Assembly (NCBI RefSeq): GCF_003284935.1
Contig: NZ_QMEV01000017.1
Location: forward strand, 22,131 to 86,130
Source of the DNA: Mycobacterium colombiense
Lineage (GTDB): Bacteria > Actinomycetota > Actinomycetes > Mycobacteriales > Mycobacteriaceae
Direction: 5' to 3'
Length of the DNA stretch: 64,000 nucleotides
Shown here: positions 16,374 through 25,735 of the stretch, piece by piece
Layout of the letters: each line of letters begins with the position of its first letter
Numbering within the stretch: position 1 is the first letter of the stretch
Notes under the pieces: generated by a model
The model's input: the letters and a program-made list of their open reading frames with translations, nothing else
What the model was told of the DNA's origin: nothing
Database searches by the model: none
Made by a program: the position numbers and the translations under genes

Positions 16374-17588
16374 CTATTGGAAGAGCCTGATCGGGTTGAC
16401 CAGGTCGGCGGTGACGGTCAGCAGCATGTAGCCGACGACGAACACCAGCACGACGTACGTCGCGGGCATGAGCTTGAGGTAGTTCACCGGCGCGGCCGCG
16501 ACCATGCCCCGCGCCGACCGCACCAGGTTACGGATCTTCTCGAACACCGCGATGGCGATGTGGCCGCCGTCGAAGGGCAGCAGCGGCACCAGGTTGATCG
16601 CGCCCAGGATGAGGTTCAGCTGGGCCAGGAAGAACCAGAACGCCACCCAGAGCCCGTGATCGACGGTGTCGCCGCCGATGATGCTGGCCCCGACGACGCT
16701 CATCGGGGTCTGCGGGTCGCGCTGCCCGCCGCCGATGGCGTGCACCAGCGCGCCGACCTTGGTCGGGATGGCCACCAGCGCCTTGCCGACCTCGCCGGTG
16801 AGGTCACCGGCGAAGGCGACGGTGGCCGGGATCGCGGTGAACACCCCGTAATGCGTGGGCGCCACCTTGACGGCGCCGACGCCGATGGCGCCGACCGTCG
16901 AGGGTTGCTGCGCAGCGCCCTGCCCGTTGCTCAGGTAACGCTGGGTGGTGGTGACGTCGACGTAGGTGGTGATCTTGGTGCCGTTGCGCTCGGCGACGAT
17001 CGGGACGTTGCCGTGCACCTTGCGGATGGCGGCGGCCATGTCCTCGAAGCTCGACACCGGGGTGTCGCCCACCTTGACGATGACGTCGCCGGGCCGGATC
17101 CCGGCCAGCGCCGCCGGCCCGGGGCCGGTGCAGTCCGCGATCTTGCCCGGCGCCACTTCCGGTGCCACACAAGCGGTTTCGCCGACGACGGCCTGGGTCG
17201 GCGGGTGCAGGTTCGGCAGCCCCCAGATCAGCGCGATGCCGTAGAGCAGCACCAGGCAGATGATGAAGTTCGCGGCGGGGCCGGCGAAGAGCACCGCGAC
17301 CCGCTTCCAGACCTTCTGCTTGAACATGGCGCGGTCGGCCTCGTCGGGGGCCAGTTCCTCCACCGAGGTCATGCCGGCGATGTCGCAGAAGCCCCCCAGC
17401 GGAACGGCTTTGAGGCCGTACTCGGTTTCCCCGCGCCGAGTCGACCACAGCGTGGGCCCGAACCCGACGAAGTAGCGGCGCACCTTCATGCCGGTGGCGC
17501 GCGCGACCCACATGTGCCCGCACTCGTGCAGGGCCACCGAGATCAGGATGGCCAGTGCGAACAGCACAATGCCGATTACGAACATCAT
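16374..17588 (-). CDS. rip1: Site-2 intramembrane metalloprotease Rip1
   Basis: A 404-residue zinc metalloprotease embedded in the membrane, starting at [15 protein letters not shown]; longer upstream frame was not used because this start gives the length of Rv2869c exactly. HECGH at 21-25 is the HExxH zinc site in the first membrane helix; a PDZ domain with [24 protein letters not shown] lies in the periplasmic region; the third zinc ligand is in LLPFDGGH near residue 340. Rip1 cleaves anti-sigma factors (RsmA, RskA, RslA in M. tuberculosis), so it controls several extracytoplasmic sigma factor regulons and mycolate genes. It is 19 bases downstream of dxr and 16 upstream of ispG, one operon by spacing. 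Confidence 0.97.
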   Translation of the reverse strand: MMFVIGIVLFALAILISVALHECGHMWVARATGMKVRRYFVGFGPTLWSTRRGETEYGLKAVPLGGFCDIAGMTSVEELAPDEADRAMFKQKVWKRVAVLFAGPAANFIICLVLLYGIALIWGLPNLHPPTQAVVGETACVAPEVAPGKIADCTGPGPAALAGIRPGDVIVKVGDTPVSSFEDMAAAIRKVHGNVPIVAERNGTKITTYVDVTTTQRYLSNGQGAAQQPSTVGAIGVGAVKVAPTHYGVFTAIPATVAFAGDLTGEVGKALVAIPTKVGALVHAIGGGQRDPQTPMSVVGASIIGGDTVDHGLWVAFWFFLAQLNLILGAINLVPLLPFDGGHIAIAVFEKIRNLVRSARGMVAAAPVNYLKLMPATYVVLVFVVGYMLLTVTADLVNPIRLFQ

Positions 17589-17607
17589 CTGGACTGCTGG
17601 ACCTTTC

Positions 17608-18819
17608 TCACACCATTCCGGAGGCTTTTGCTGAGACCGTGGCGGGGCGGGCGTGTGCGACGCAACGCCGAGCCCGCTCACGTGCCCAGCGCTGCGCGTC
17701 GAGTACCTCATCCACGGTAGCGGGTGAAACGGCCCATTGGTCGGCGGCGTGCAGCACGTCGGCGATGGTTTCGACGATCGCGGGGAATCCGACGCGGCCC
17801 GCGAGGAAGGCCTCCGCCGCCTCCTCGTTGGCCGCGTTGTAGACGGCGGTCATGCAGCCGCCGGTCTGCCCGGCGTGCCGGGCCAACTCGACGGCGGGAA
17901 AAACGTCGGCGTCCAGCGGCTCGAATTCCCAGCTAGACGCCGTGCTGAAGTCGCAGCTCGCGGCCGCTCCGGCAACCCGCTGCGGCCAGCCCAGGGCCAG
18001 CGAGATCGGCAGCTTCATGTCCGGCGGGCTGGCCTGGGCCAGGGTCGAGCCGTCGATGAAGGTGACCATCGAATGAACAATCGACTGGGGGTGCACCACG
18101 ACCTCGATGCGGTCGTAGGGGATGCCGAACAGCAGGTGGGTCTCGATGAGTTCGAGGCCCTTGTTGACCAGCGAGGCCGAGTTCAGCGTGTTCATCGGGC
18201 CCATCGACCACGTCGGGTGGGCCCCCGCCTGTTCCGGGGTGACGCCCTCGAGCTGGGCGGCGGTCCAGCCGCGGAACGGGCCGCCGGAGGCGGTCAGCAC
18301 CAGCTTGGCGACCTCGTCGGGGGTCCCGCCGCGCAGGCACTGGGCCAGCGCGGAGTGTTCGGAGTCGACGGGCACGATCTGTCCCGGCCCGGCGGCCCGC
18401 AGCACCAGCGGACCGCCGGCGATCAGCGACTCCTTGTTGGCCAGCGCCAGCCGGGCGCCCGATTCCAGCGCGGCCAGCGTGGGCCGCAGGCCCAGCGCCC
18501 CCACCAGGGCGTTGAGCACGACGTCGGCCTCGGTCTCCTCGACCAGTCGGGTGGCCGCGTCGGGGCCGCAGAACGGGATGTCGCCGGCCCGCTGCGCCGC
18601 GCGCTCGTCGGCGACCGCGACATTGGTCACACCGGTCTCGGCGCGCTGGCGCAACAGCGTGTCCAGGTTGGCGCCGCCCGCGGCCAGGCCCACCACCTCG
18701 AAGCGGTCCGGGTTGGCGGCGATGACGTCCAGCGCCTGGGTGCCGATGGAGCCGGTGCTGCCCAGCACCAGCACGCGCAGGCGGTCCCGCGTTTGCCCAT
18801 CGGTGGTCGGGTTGGTCAC
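17608..18819 (-). CDS. dxr: 1-deoxy-D-xylulose 5-phosphate reductoisomerase (Dxr)
   Basis: A 403-residue MEP-pathway enzyme that rearranges and reduces DXP to MEP with [14 protein letters not shown] is the NADPH-binding turn, ALANKESL and VDSEHSAL carry metal and substrate residues, and NAANEEA is the C-terminal family motif. The GTG at 18819 is chosen because it gives the length and N-terminus of mycobacterial Dxr; a much longer open frame upstream overlaps the divergent gene and is not used. A GGCACAAT element ends seven bases before this GTG, so the message may be leaderless. First gene of dxr-rip1-ispG. Confidence 0.96.
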   Translation of the reverse strand: MTNPTTDGQTRDRLRVLVLGSTGSIGTQALDVIAANPDRFEVVGLAAGGANLDTLLRQRAETGVTNVAVADERAAQRAGDIPFCGPDAATRLVEETEADVVLNALVGALGLRPTLAALESGARLALANKESLIAGGPLVLRAAGPGQIVPVDSEHSALAQCLRGGTPDEVAKLVLTASGGPFRGWTAAQLEGVTPEQAGAHPTWSMGPMNTLNSASLVNKGLELIETHLLFGIPYDRIEVVVHPQSIVHSMVTFIDGSTLAQASPPDMKLPISLALGWPQRVAGAAASCDFSTASSWEFEPLDADVFPAVELARHAGQTGGCMTAVYNAANEEAAEAFLAGRVGFPAIVETIADVLHAADQWAVSPATVDEVLDAQRWARERARRCVAHARPATVSAKASGMV

Positions 18820-18825
18820 CCATTC

Positions 18826-18833
18826 ATTGTGCC
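18826..18833 (-). promoter_or_regulatory. Candidate -10 element for dxr
   Basis: On the minus strand the bases read GGCACAAT. CACAAT resembles a -10 hexamer, and its last base is seven bases before the dxr GTG, which would place the transcription start on the start codon. The same GGCACAAT is found in front of rplS and rpsP. No clear -35 element is seen. Confidence 0.35.
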
Positions 18834-18928
18834 GCCCAGCGCCGACGCGGGCCATGCCCCGCAAGCCCGGTGGCGGGTATGCCAGAATTTGGGTTCGACA
18901 AGCCAATCCGATCCGAAGGGGATTCGCC

Positions 18929-19183
18929 GTGGCCAGTACCGAGGTGGAGCACTTCAACGGCGTCGACGCCGTCGAGGTGCCGTCGGCAGCGTGGGGTTGG
19001 AGCAGGATCAACCACCGGACCTGGCACATCGCCGGGCTGATCGGATTCGGCTTCCTGCTCGCGATGCTGCGCGGCAACCACGTCGGCCACATCGAGAACT
19101 GGTTCCTGATCGGGTTTGCCGCGCTGATCCTCGTGGTGCTGATCCGCGACCTGTGGGGCCGCCGCCGCGGCTGGATCAGGTAG
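18929..19183 (+). CDS. DUF2631 small membrane protein
   Basis: An 84-residue protein from GTG at 18929, preceded by GAAGGGGA. It matches the DUF2631 family (Rv2876). A short acidic N-terminal segment leads to [15 protein letters not shown], a first hydrophobic span (about 38-50), the signature [13 protein letters not shown], a second hydrophobic span (about 58-74), and a basic tail WGRRRGWIR. Function unknown. It is divergent from dxr and convergent with ccdA. In H37Rv the mpt83-dipZ-mpt70 genes intervene between dxr and this gene; they are not here. Confidence 0.88.
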   Translation: MASTEVEHFNGVDAVEVPSAAWGWSRINHRTWHIAGLIGFGFLLAMLRGNHVGHIENWFLIGFAALILVVLIRDLWGRRRGWIR

Positions 19184-19200
19184 CCGCCCCGCCCCTTGTC

Positions 19201-20058
19201 CTAGCGCCGCGCCCGGCGATGCCGGGCGCCGCCGATCACCACGACCGTCAACGCGAGCACGGCGATCACCCACGGCCACATCCCGTGCTGATGCACCCAG
19301 CCGGCCGCCGCGCCCTGCAGGCGCCCGGCCGCGGTGATCACCGCGTCCCGCGGATTGCCGTTCGCGCCGAACAGCCGAACCTCGTAGCTGCCGTAGTAGG
19401 CCACATACAGCCCGACGAGCAGCAGCAGCGCGCCGCCGATCCGGTTGACGAACGGCAGGACGCGGCGCAGCCGGTCCACCATCGCCGTGCTGGCCGTGGC
19501 CGCGGCGACGGCGAGCACCCCGACCACCAGGGTCAGCCCGGCGCTGTAGGCGAGGTAGATCGCCACGCCGGTGACGACCGATCCCCCGCGCAGGCCGGCG
19601 GCGGTGACGGCCAGAAAAGGCCCGATGGTGCACGACAGCGAGGCGATGGCGTAGCTGACGCCGTAGCCGTACATGGAGCCCAGCCGGGCGGTGGGGGCCC
19701 ACCGGGGGCCCAGCGGTCGCGGGGTCAGGGCCGACAGCTCCCGGCCCGACAGCAGCCACCCCCCGAGCCCGATCAGCACCACGCCCACGCCGACGGTGGC
19801 GTACGGCAGCCACCGCTGCACCGTCGTCGCCGCCGAGACGGTCAGGGCGCCGAACGCGCCGAACACCGTCAGGAAGCCCAGCGCCATCCCCGCGGTGGCC
19901 GCCAGCGCCCGCCCGGCGGCGGCCCCGCCCGACGCCGCCCCCGAACCCTGGCCGCGCACCACCAGCAGCAGGTAGGCGGGCAGCATGGCAAACCCACACG
20001 GGTTCAGCGCGGCCACCAGTCCGGCGGCGAAGGCCAGGCCGACCAGACCCTGGTCCAC
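19201..20058 (-). CDS. Cytochrome c biogenesis/thiol redox transmembrane protein CcdA family
   Basis: A 285-residue polytopic membrane protein equivalent to Rv2877c. The GTG at 20058 gives the expected N-terminus; a longer frame through the mpt53 gene is rejected. The two redox cysteines lie in LNPCGFAMLPAY (Cys21) and SLSCTIGPFL (Cys143), both inside membrane helices, as in CcdA/DsbD. It should carry electrons from cytoplasmic thioredoxin across the membrane. The start lies five bases after the mpt53 stop, so the two genes are coupled and the likely electron acceptor is the MPT53 protein. Confidence 0.92.
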   Translation of the reverse strand: MDQGLVGLAFAAGLVAALNPCGFAMLPAYLLLVVRGQGSGAASGGAAAGRALAATAGMALGFLTVFGAFGALTVSAATTVQRWLPYATVGVGVVLIGLGGWLLSGRELSALTPRPLGPRWAPTARLGSMYGYGVSYAIASLSCTIGPFLAVTAAGLRGGSVVTGVAIYLAYSAGLTLVVGVLAVAAATASTAMVDRLRRVLPFVNRIGGALLLLVGLYVAYYGSYEVRLFGANGNPRDAVITAAGRLQGAAAGWVHQHGMWPWVIAVLALTVVVIGGARHRRARR

Positions 20059-20063
20059 CGAGC

Positions 20064-20570
20064 TCAGGACCTCAGGGCCGAGACCCGGTCGGAGAGTTCC
20101 TGCTGGGACATCGCCGAGGTCGGGTTGTTGACGAACGTCGAGCTGCCGTCCGCGCGGTAGAACACGTAGGCCGGCTGCCAGGGGACGTTGTAGCGGGCCC
20201 AGATCGAGCCGTCGGCGTCGTTGAGGTTGGTGAATCTCAGGCCGTACTTGTCGACGAAGGTCTGCTCGGCGCCGACGTCCGAGTGCCCCGCGATCCCGAC
20301 GAAGGTGACACCGGGATTGGCGGCCGCCACCTGGCTGACGCCAGGCGCCTCGGCGTTGCAGAACGGGCAGAACGGCGCCCAGAACCACAACACCGCGGGC
20401 TTGCCCTGCAAGCTGGCGCCGTTGAACGGCGCACCGCTCAGGGTCGTCCCGCTGAATTGCAGCCGGTCATCGGCGGCGGCCGCGCGCGGCGCGCCGCCGA
20501 GTACCACTAGTAGCGCGGCGGCGATGACGGCCGCGACAAACAACTTGAGTGGAGAGAACAAGCGGATCAC
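20064..20570 (-). CDS. mpt53: Secreted thioredoxin-like disulfide oxidoreductase (MPT53/DsbE-like)
   Basis: A 168-residue protein equivalent to Rv2878c. An N-terminal signal peptide (hydrophobic residues 10-25, cleavage near ARAAAADD) targets it outside the membrane. The thioredoxin active site is WAPFCPFCNAEAP with Cys68 and Cys71; a cis-Pro is in NVPWQPAYVF. MPT53 catalyses oxidative folding of exported proteins. It is the upstream partner of the CcdA-like gene, with which it forms a two-gene redox unit. Confidence 0.94.
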   Translation of the reverse strand: MIRLFSPLKLFVAAVIAAALLVVLGGAPRAAAADDRLQFSGTTLSGAPFNGASLQGKPAVLWFWAPFCPFCNAEAPGVSQVAAANPGVTFVGIAGHSDVGAEQTFVDKYGLRFTNLNDADGSIWARYNVPWQPAYVFYRADGSSTFVNNPTSAMSQQELSDRVSALRS

Positions 20571-20644
20571 GGCGCACCCCCGGGTTTGCTGACGTTATGC
20601 CTTTAAGACGTGCGCGCCGCCCCGCAGGTTCATTCGCCCGGCAG

Positions 20645-21739
20645 CTACCCGCCTTCGGCGGCCAGCTGTCCGCACGCGGCGCTGATCTCCCGCCCGCGCG
20701 TGTCGCGCACCGTGCAGGAAACCCCCTTGCCGCGGACGCGCCGGACGAATTCCCGCTCGACCGGCTTGGGGCTGGCGTCCCACTCGCTTCCCGGGGTCGG
20801 GTTGAGCGGAATCAGATTGACGTGCACCAGCGGCCCGAGCGCGCGGTGCAGCCGTTGGCTCAAAAGGTCTGCGCGCCAAGGCTGGTCGTTGACGTCGCGG
20901 ATCAACGCGTACTCCACCGACACCCGCCTGCCGGTGGCGTCGGCGTAATACCGCGCGGCGTCGAGGGCCTCGCTGATCTTCCAGCGGTTGTTCACCGGCA
21001 CCAGGGCGTCGCGCAGCTCGTCGTCGGGCGCGTGCAGCGACAGCGCCAACGTCACCCCGAGCCGTTCGTCGGCCAGCTTGCGGATGGCGGGGGCCAGCCC
21101 CACCGTCGACACGGTCACCGAACGCGCCGAGATGCCGAAGCCGTGGGGCGGCGCGGCGGTAATGCGCCGCACCGCGGCCACCACGCGGGCGTAGTTGGCC
21201 AGCGGCTCCCCCATGCCCATGAACACCACGTTGGACAGCCGGTCCCCGAAGTCGTCGCGCAGGGCCGCGGCGCCGGCGCGCACCTGCTCGAGGATCTCGG
21301 CCGTCGACAGGTTGCGGCTCAGCCCGCCCTGCCCCGTCGCGCAGAACGGACACGCCATGCCGCAGCCCGCCTGCGACGAAATACACACCGTGTTGCGCTG
21401 CGGATAGCGCATCAGCACCGACTCGACGGTGACCCCATCGAGGGCCCGCCACAACGTCTTTCGCGTCTGGCCCGCATCGCAGGTCACCTCGGAGGCCGCG
21501 GTGAGCAGGATCGGGAACATCGTCTCGGCGATGGCGTCGCGCAACCCCGCCGGAAGGTCGGTCATCTGCCGGGGGTCGGCGATCAGCCGCGCGTAGTACT
21601 GATGCGCCAGCTGCTTGGCGCGAAACGCCGGCAAGCCCAGCTCCGCGATGGCCGACGCGCGACCCTCCTCATCGAGGTCGGCGAGGTGCCGCGGCGGCCT
21701 GCCGGGACGCGGCTCGGAGAAAACCAGTTGTGCAACCAT
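20645..21739 (-). CDS. rlmN: Dual-specificity 23S rRNA/tRNA methyltransferase RlmN
   Basis: A 364-residue radical SAM enzyme that methylates C2 of adenosine 2503 in 23S rRNA and A37 of some tRNAs. The radical SAM cluster motif CGMACPFC has Cys126, Cys130 and Cys133; the methyl-carrying Cys356 is in SAACGQL near the C-terminus, and [11 protein letters not shown] is the SAM-binding stretch. The gene lies between mpt53 and cdsA, all on the minus strand. Confidence 0.97.
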   Translation of the reverse strand: MVAQLVFSEPRPGRPPRHLADLDEEGRASAIAELGLPAFRAKQLAHQYYARLIADPRQMTDLPAGLRDAIAETMFPILLTAASEVTCDAGQTRKTLWRALDGVTVESVLMRYPQRNTVCISSQAGCGMACPFCATGQGGLSRNLSTAEILEQVRAGAAALRDDFGDRLSNVVFMGMGEPLANYARVVAAVRRITAAPPHGFGISARSVTVSTVGLAPAIRKLADERLGVTLALSLHAPDDELRDALVPVNNRWKISEALDAARYYADATGRRVSVEYALIRDVNDQPWRADLLSQRLHRALGPLVHVNLIPLNPTPGSEWDASPKPVEREFVRRVRGKGVSCTVRDTRGREISAACGQLAAEGG

Positions 21740-21772
21740 GACCCGTCCAGTATCCCCTGTCGCCGGGTCGGC

Positions 21773-22702
21773 CTAAGGAACGAGCGTCAGCACCGTCCAG
21801 GCGGCGACCGCCGAGGGCAGCACGCCGTCGAGGCGATCCATCAGACCGCCGTGGCCGGGCAGCAGCCGGCCCATGTCCTTGATGCCGAGATCCCGCTTGA
21901 CCTGGGATTCCACCAGATCGCCCAGCGTGCACGTCAGCACCAGGACCACGCCCAGCAGCACGCCGATCCACGGCGGCTTGTGGGCCAGGAAGACCGCGGC
22001 CAGCGTCGCGGCGGTGATTCCGAACACCATCGAGCCGGCGAATCCCTCCCAGGACTTCTTGGGGCTGATCGCCGGGACCATCGGGTGCTTGCCGAACAGC
22101 GCCCCCACGGCATATCCGCCGGTGTCGGAGGCGACGACGGTGATCATGAGGCAGAACACCCGCCCGGCACCGTCGTGCGGGTAGACCAGCAGCACGCCGA
22201 AGGAGGCGAACAGCGGCACCCAGGCGGCCAGGAACACCGTCGCCGAGGCGTCCCTGAGGTAGTTGGCCGACGGTGACCCGTCGAACGGCTCGGGCCGTTT
22301 GCTGTTGTCCTGCATGAACAGCCGCCACACGTTGCAGACCACGACGGTGACACCGAAGCCGGCCAGGGCGCCCGCGGCGTGGAACGGCCAGGTCAGCCAG
22401 ACGGTGAGCTGCCCCCCGGCCAGCAGCGGGATGACCGGTATGACGTAGCCGGCCTCGCGCAATCGACGCACCACTTCGTGGGTGGCCACCATGATGGCCA
22501 GCGCGACGATGGGGACCCAGAAGCGCGGGGCGAACACCAGCGTGACGATCAGCACGCCGCCGATACCGGCCCCCACCGCGATGGCGGCGCGCAGGTCACG
22601 TCCGGCCCGGGATGTCTTCTTGCCCGGCTGGGCGCTCGTTTTTTTGGCGGCGCGCGCCGAACGGTCGGGCGGGTTGCCTGCGCCGGGTTCTGGGGTAGCC
22701 AC
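21773..22702 (-). CDS. cdsA: Phosphatidate cytidylyltransferase CdsA
   Basis: A 309-residue integral membrane enzyme that makes CDP-diacylglycerol from phosphatidate and CTP, the precursor of all phospholipid head-group reactions. A basic Pro-rich cytoplasmic N-terminus (about 60 residues) leads into some seven hydrophobic spans. The family signature near the C-terminus, VKRDLGIKDMGRLLPGHGG followed by LMDRLDG, is intact. It lies 32 bases downstream of frr, in the pyrH-frr-cdsA-rlmN gene order. Confidence 0.96.
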   Translation of the reverse strand: MATPEPGAGNPPDRSARAAKKTSAQPGKKTSRAGRDLRAAIAVGAGIGGVLIVTLVFAPRFWVPIVALAIMVATHEVVRRLREAGYVIPVIPLLAGGQLTVWLTWPFHAAGALAGFGVTVVVCNVWRLFMQDNSKRPEPFDGSPSANYLRDASATVFLAAWVPLFASFGVLLVYPHDGAGRVFCLMITVVASDTGGYAVGALFGKHPMVPAISPKKSWEGFAGSMVFGITAATLAAVFLAHKPPWIGVLLGVVLVLTCTLGDLVESQVKRDLGIKDMGRLLPGHGGLMDRLDGVLPSAVAAWTVLTLVP

Positions 22703-22734
22703 TGGCCTGGATGAACTTAGCTGCTGAGCGGTCG

Positions 22735-23292
22735 CTAGACCTCCAGCAGTTCGCCTTCTTTGTGCTTGACCAGCTCTTCGATCTGGGTGATGTACTGGTG
22801 GGTGGTCTTGTCCAGGTCCTTTTCGGCCCGGCCGACCTCGTCCTCGCCCGCCTCGCCGTCCTTACGGATGCGGTGCAGCTCCTCCATCGCCTTGCGACGG
22901 ATGTTGCGCACCGACACCTTGGCGTCCTCGCCCTTGCCCTTGGCCTGTTTGACCAGTTCGCGGCGGCGTTCCTCGGTGAGCTGCGGCACCGCGACCCGGA
23001 TCAGGGTGCCGTCGTTGGTGGGGTTGACGCCCAGGTCGGAGTTGCGGATCGCCGTCTCGATCGCGCCCACCTGGCTGGCCTCGTAGGGCTTGATGACGAC
23101 CAGGCGCGCCTCGGGGACGTTGATGCTGGCCAGTTGGGTGATGGGCGTGGCCGTGCCGTAATAGTCGATCACGATCCGCGAGAACATGCCGGGGTTGGCG
23201 CGCCCCGTCCGGATGGTCGACAAGTCGTCGCGGGCGACCGCTACGGCCTTCTCCATTTTCTCTTCCGCGTCGAAGAGAGCCTCGTCAATCAT
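22735..23292 (-). CDS. frr: Ribosome recycling factor (Frr)
   Basis: A 185-residue protein, the standard RRF length, which with EF-G splits post-termination ribosomes. Family segments are clear: [71 protein letters not shown] and a long helical C-terminus with [28 protein letters not shown]. Downstream of pyrH by 64 bases, as in most bacteria. Confidence 0.97.
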   Translation of the reverse strand: MIDEALFDAEEKMEKAVAVARDDLSTIRTGRANPGMFSRIVIDYYGTATPITQLASINVPEARLVVIKPYEASQVGAIETAIRNSDLGVNPTNDGTLIRVAVPQLTEERRRELVKQAKGKGEDAKVSVRNIRRKAMEELHRIRKDGEAGEDEVGRAEKDLDKTTHQYITQIEELVKHKEGELLEV

Positions 23293-23356
23293 GTGCGCCG
23301 CTCCTCCTCAGCTGCGTTGCGGATCCATCGCAAGCGCAAATCATCGCGTCTTCGGT

Positions 23357-24190
23357 TCAGGTGGTGACCAGAGTCCCGATCTTCTCACCAGCGACCGCCC
23401 GGGCGATATTGCCATTGGTCAGCAGGTTGAACACCAGGATCGGCATGCCATTGTCCATGCACAGGCTGAAGGCGGTGGCATCGGCCACTCGTAGCCCGCG
23501 GTCGATGACCTCACGATGACTGATCGCGGCGATCAATTCGGCGTCCGGATGCTCTCGCGGATCCGCCGAGAACACGCCGTCGACGGCCTTGGCCATCAGG
23601 ACCACCTCGGCGCCGATCTCCAGGGCGCGCTGCGCGGCGGTGGTGTCGGTGGAGAAGTACGGCAGTCCCATGCCGGCCCCGAAGATCACCACGCGCCCCT
23701 TCTCCAGGTGACGCACGGCGCGCAGGGGTAGGTACGGCTCGGCCACCTGGCCCATGGTGATCGCGGTCTGGACCCGGGTGACGATGCCTTCCTTCTCCAG
23801 GAAATCCTGGAGCGCCAGGCTGTTCATGACGGTGCCCAGCATGCCCATGTAGTCCGACCGGGTGCGTTCCATGCCGCGCTGCTGCAGCTGCGCGCCCCGG
23901 AAGAAGTTGCCACCGCCGATCACGACGGCCACCTGGACACCGTCGCGGACCACCTCGGCGATCTGCCGGGCCACCCGAGCGACGACGTCGGGGTCCAAGC
24001 CGACCTGGCCGCCGCCGAACATTTCGCCGCCGAGCTTGAGCAGCACTCGCGAATACCTGGACCGGCTCGGCGACCGGTCGGAAGCCAGCCCGTTGTCCGG
24101 TGCAGATTTCGGTATGCCGTTGCTGGCGGTTGTCGGCTCCGGCCTCGGAGCCGCCGAGCCGGCGACTTGGGGCTCCCTGGACTCCGTCAT
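23357..24190 (-). CDS. pyrH: Uridylate kinase (UMP kinase) PyrH
   Basis: A 277-residue amino-acid-kinase-family enzyme that phosphorylates UMP to UDP. The kinase core starts at [16 protein letters not shown]; other motifs are [46 protein letters not shown] and [14 protein letters not shown]. The N-terminal 45 residues are a Pro/Ser-rich, probably disordered extension, a little longer than that of H37Rv PyrH. A TTGGTC-18-CATAAT promoter candidate lies about 100 bases upstream of the start. In H37Rv an insertion sequence lies upstream; here there is none. Confidence 0.96.
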   Translation of the reverse strand: MTESREPQVAGSAAPRPEPTTASNGIPKSAPDNGLASDRSPSRSRYSRVLLKLGGEMFGGGQVGLDPDVVARVARQIAEVVRDGVQVAVVIGGGNFFRGAQLQQRGMERTRSDYMGMLGTVMNSLALQDFLEKEGIVTRVQTAITMGQVAEPYLPLRAVRHLEKGRVVIFGAGMGLPYFSTDTTAAQRALEIGAEVVLMAKAVDGVFSADPREHPDAELIAAISHREVIDRGLRVADATAFSLCMDNGMPILVFNLLTNGNIARAVAGEKIGTLVTT

Positions 24191-24533
24191 CAGACTCCTC
24201 GCATGAGAGTGCCATCCCGGGCGATCTCCATCCGGAACGGCATTTCACATCCTGCCTCATCGCAGCACAATGCGACGTCGACGGGGTGCATTATGCGCAT
24301 AGTTGGCGTGCCGGACCAATTTTCGAGTCTCTCGGTACCGGAATGCATCGGCGTCCATGCGCTTGGCGGCCCCGCGTTTGAGCGATGGATGGCTTGGGAA
24401 CCCGCAACAACGCGGCAGAATTACGCGGTCTTAAGCAACGAGGACCAGCCTCGCCGTATGACCGGGTGGATCGCTCGCGATCGCCGTTGAGCGTGGATCG
24501 CTCAGAGTACGCCAACGAGGAGGAACACTTTCC
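24191..24533. other. Intergenic region between pyrH and csbD (343 bp), divergent promoters
   Basis: No convincing gene is present. It must hold the promoters for pyrH (leftward) and csbD (rightward). A possible pyrH promoter is listed separately. In front of csbD only a strong Shine-Dalgarno sequence (GAGGAGGAA) is clear; I see no certain -35/-10 pair. A GTTT-N16-GGGAA arrangement around 24374 faintly resembles a SigF promoter but is too weak to call. There is no trace of an insertion sequence. Confidence 0.6.
24290..24319 (-). promoter_or_regulatory. Candidate SigA-type promoter for pyrH
   Basis: On the minus strand TTGGTC (24319-24314) and CATAAT (24295-24290) are separated by 18 bases, a reasonable match to a housekeeping promoter. 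The predicted start would be near 24283, giving a leader of roughly 90 bases before the pyrH ATG. Confidence 0.4.
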
Positions 24534-24773
24534 ATGGCTGAAGAAAACAAGTCGGGACCTGCCGAAGCTGTCAAGGGCGTCGTCGAGGACGTCAAAGGAA
24601 AGGCCAAGGAGGCCGCCGGCGCGGTGGCCGGCCGTGACGACCTGACCCGCGAGGGACAGGCGCAGCAGGACAAGGCCGACGCGCAGCGCGACGCGGCCAA
24701 GAAGGAAGCCGAGGCGGAGGCCGCGCGTGGCGGCGCCAAGGCGGCCGAGGAGCGCCAGAAGGACAACCAGTAG
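24534..24773 (+). CDS. CsbD family stress-response protein
   Basis: A 79-residue, highly charged, Ala/Lys/Glu-rich helical protein. The N-terminal 45 residues (PAEAVKGVVEDVKGKAKEAAGAVAG.DDLTREGQAQQDKADAQ) match the CsbD family, small proteins induced in general stress and stationary phase whose molecular role is not settled. The second half is a Lys/Glu/Ala-rich extension without a known domain. GAGGAGGAA precedes the ATG by seven bases. A rho-independent-type hairpin follows the stop codon, so it is a single-gene transcript. Confidence 0.9.
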   Translation: MAEENKSGPAEAVKGVVEDVKGKAKEAAGAVAGRDDLTREGQAQQDKADAQRDAAKKEAEAEAARGGAKAAEERQKDNQ

Positions 24774-24784
24774 CAGGTGTTAGC

Positions 24785-24820
24785 GATGGGCCTGATCCGT
24801 GAAAACGGGTCGGGCCCATC
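24785..24820 (+). terminator. Intrinsic-type terminator after csbD
   Basis: A 16-base stem (GATGGGCC-TGATCCGT against ACGGGTCGGGCCCATC, two G-T pairs) closes a GAAA loop at 24801-24804, followed by GTCTTTCTTC. It lies 12 bases after the csbD stop. Confidence 0.8.
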
Positions 24821-24974
24821 GTCTTTCTTCCGGCCGAGCGGCCGGTAGACAGGCCCGGCCCGCATGGCTTTGCATAGTTTTCGGCGGGACGGGTATCCAG
24901 GCGTAGCGCTGTAAGACATCTCCGCAGAGGTGCCTACGGACCGGGGGGAAGCCGGGACGTGACGAGGTTTGGAG

Positions 24975-25685
24975 ATGTTGTTGGACGTGGTGGTGCTCAC
25001 CGACGAGGATGATTTCGAATCGGCCCTGCCGGATTTGGCCACGTTCGCCCAACCGATTCGGCGTATCACGCTGACGGCCGACACCGACGGGCACTACGCG
25101 ACGGCCGACATCGCGATCATCGATGCGCGCAGCAACGTGTCACTGGCCCAGGCGGTCAGCCATCGCCTGACGACCGACAACCCCGCGACCGCGGTGGTGG
25201 CCCTGGTGGCGCCGTCGGACTGCGCGGCCGTGGACGTCGACTGCAATTTCGACGACGTGATGCTGCCCGGCACCGGCGCCGAAGAGTTGCAAGCCCGGTT
25301 GCGTCTCGCGGTCGGGCGCCGACGCAGCCTGGTCGACGGCACGCTGAAGTTCGGCGACCTCGTCCTGCATCCGGCGAGTTTCACCGCATCGCTGGACGGC
25401 CGCGACCTGTGCCTGACCCTCACCGAGTTCAAATTGCTGAATTTCCTTGTGCAACATGCCGGTCAGGCGTTCACCCGGACCCGGCTGATGCAGGAGGTGT
25501 GGGGCTATGACGGCACCGGTAAGGTGCGCACCGTCGACGTCCACATCCGGCGGCTGCGCGCCAAGCTCGGCGTCCGGCACCAATTCCTGGTCGACACCGT
25601 GAGGGGCGTCGGCTACCGGGCGGCCACGCCGCCGCAACCACAATGGACCGTCGCCGACGCCCCGCTGACGCCAGCCCTCACCTGA
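24975..25685 (+). CDS. Orphan OmpR/GlnR-like winged-helix regulator with degenerate receiver
   Basis: A 236-residue protein equivalent to Rv2884. The ATG at 24975 is preferred to the TTG at 24969 because GACGAGG is correctly spaced. The N-terminal 115 residues have a receiver-like alternation of strands and helices (MLLDVVVLTDEDD, ADIAIIDARSN) but the conserved Lys and several acidic-pocket residues of a true receiver are not obvious. The C-terminal 90 residues are an OmpR-type DNA-binding domain: LTLTEFKLLNFLVQHAGQAFTRTRLMQEVWGYD and RTVDVHIRRLRAKLG. This layout, without a neighbouring histidine kinase, resembles GlnR, the actinobacterial nitrogen regulator. Its targets are unknown. Confidence 0.88.
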   Translation: MLLDVVVLTDEDDFESALPDLATFAQPIRRITLTADTDGHYATADIAIIDARSNVSLAQAVSHRLTTDNPATAVVALVAPSDCAAVDVDCNFDDVMLPGTGAEELQARLRLAVGRRRSLVDGTLKFGDLVLHPASFTASLDGRDLCLTLTEFKLLNFLVQHAGQAFTRTRLMQEVWGYDGTGKVRTVDVHIRRLRAKLGVRHQFLVDTVRGVGYRAATPPQPQWTVADAPLTPALT

Positions 25686-25735
25686 ACACCCCTCCCGAGC
25701 CGAATATGTTTGGCCGCAAGGGCTTTGGTGGTCAC

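Noticed and set aside
17737..20160. An 800-codon plus-strand open frame
   Set aside because: Runs opposite dxr, ccdA and mpt53, all firmly identified; composition is that of a GC shadow.
24191..24533. Possible insertion sequence remnant next to pyrH, as in H37Rv
   Set aside because: No transposase or resolvase similarity and no terminal inverted repeats were seen.
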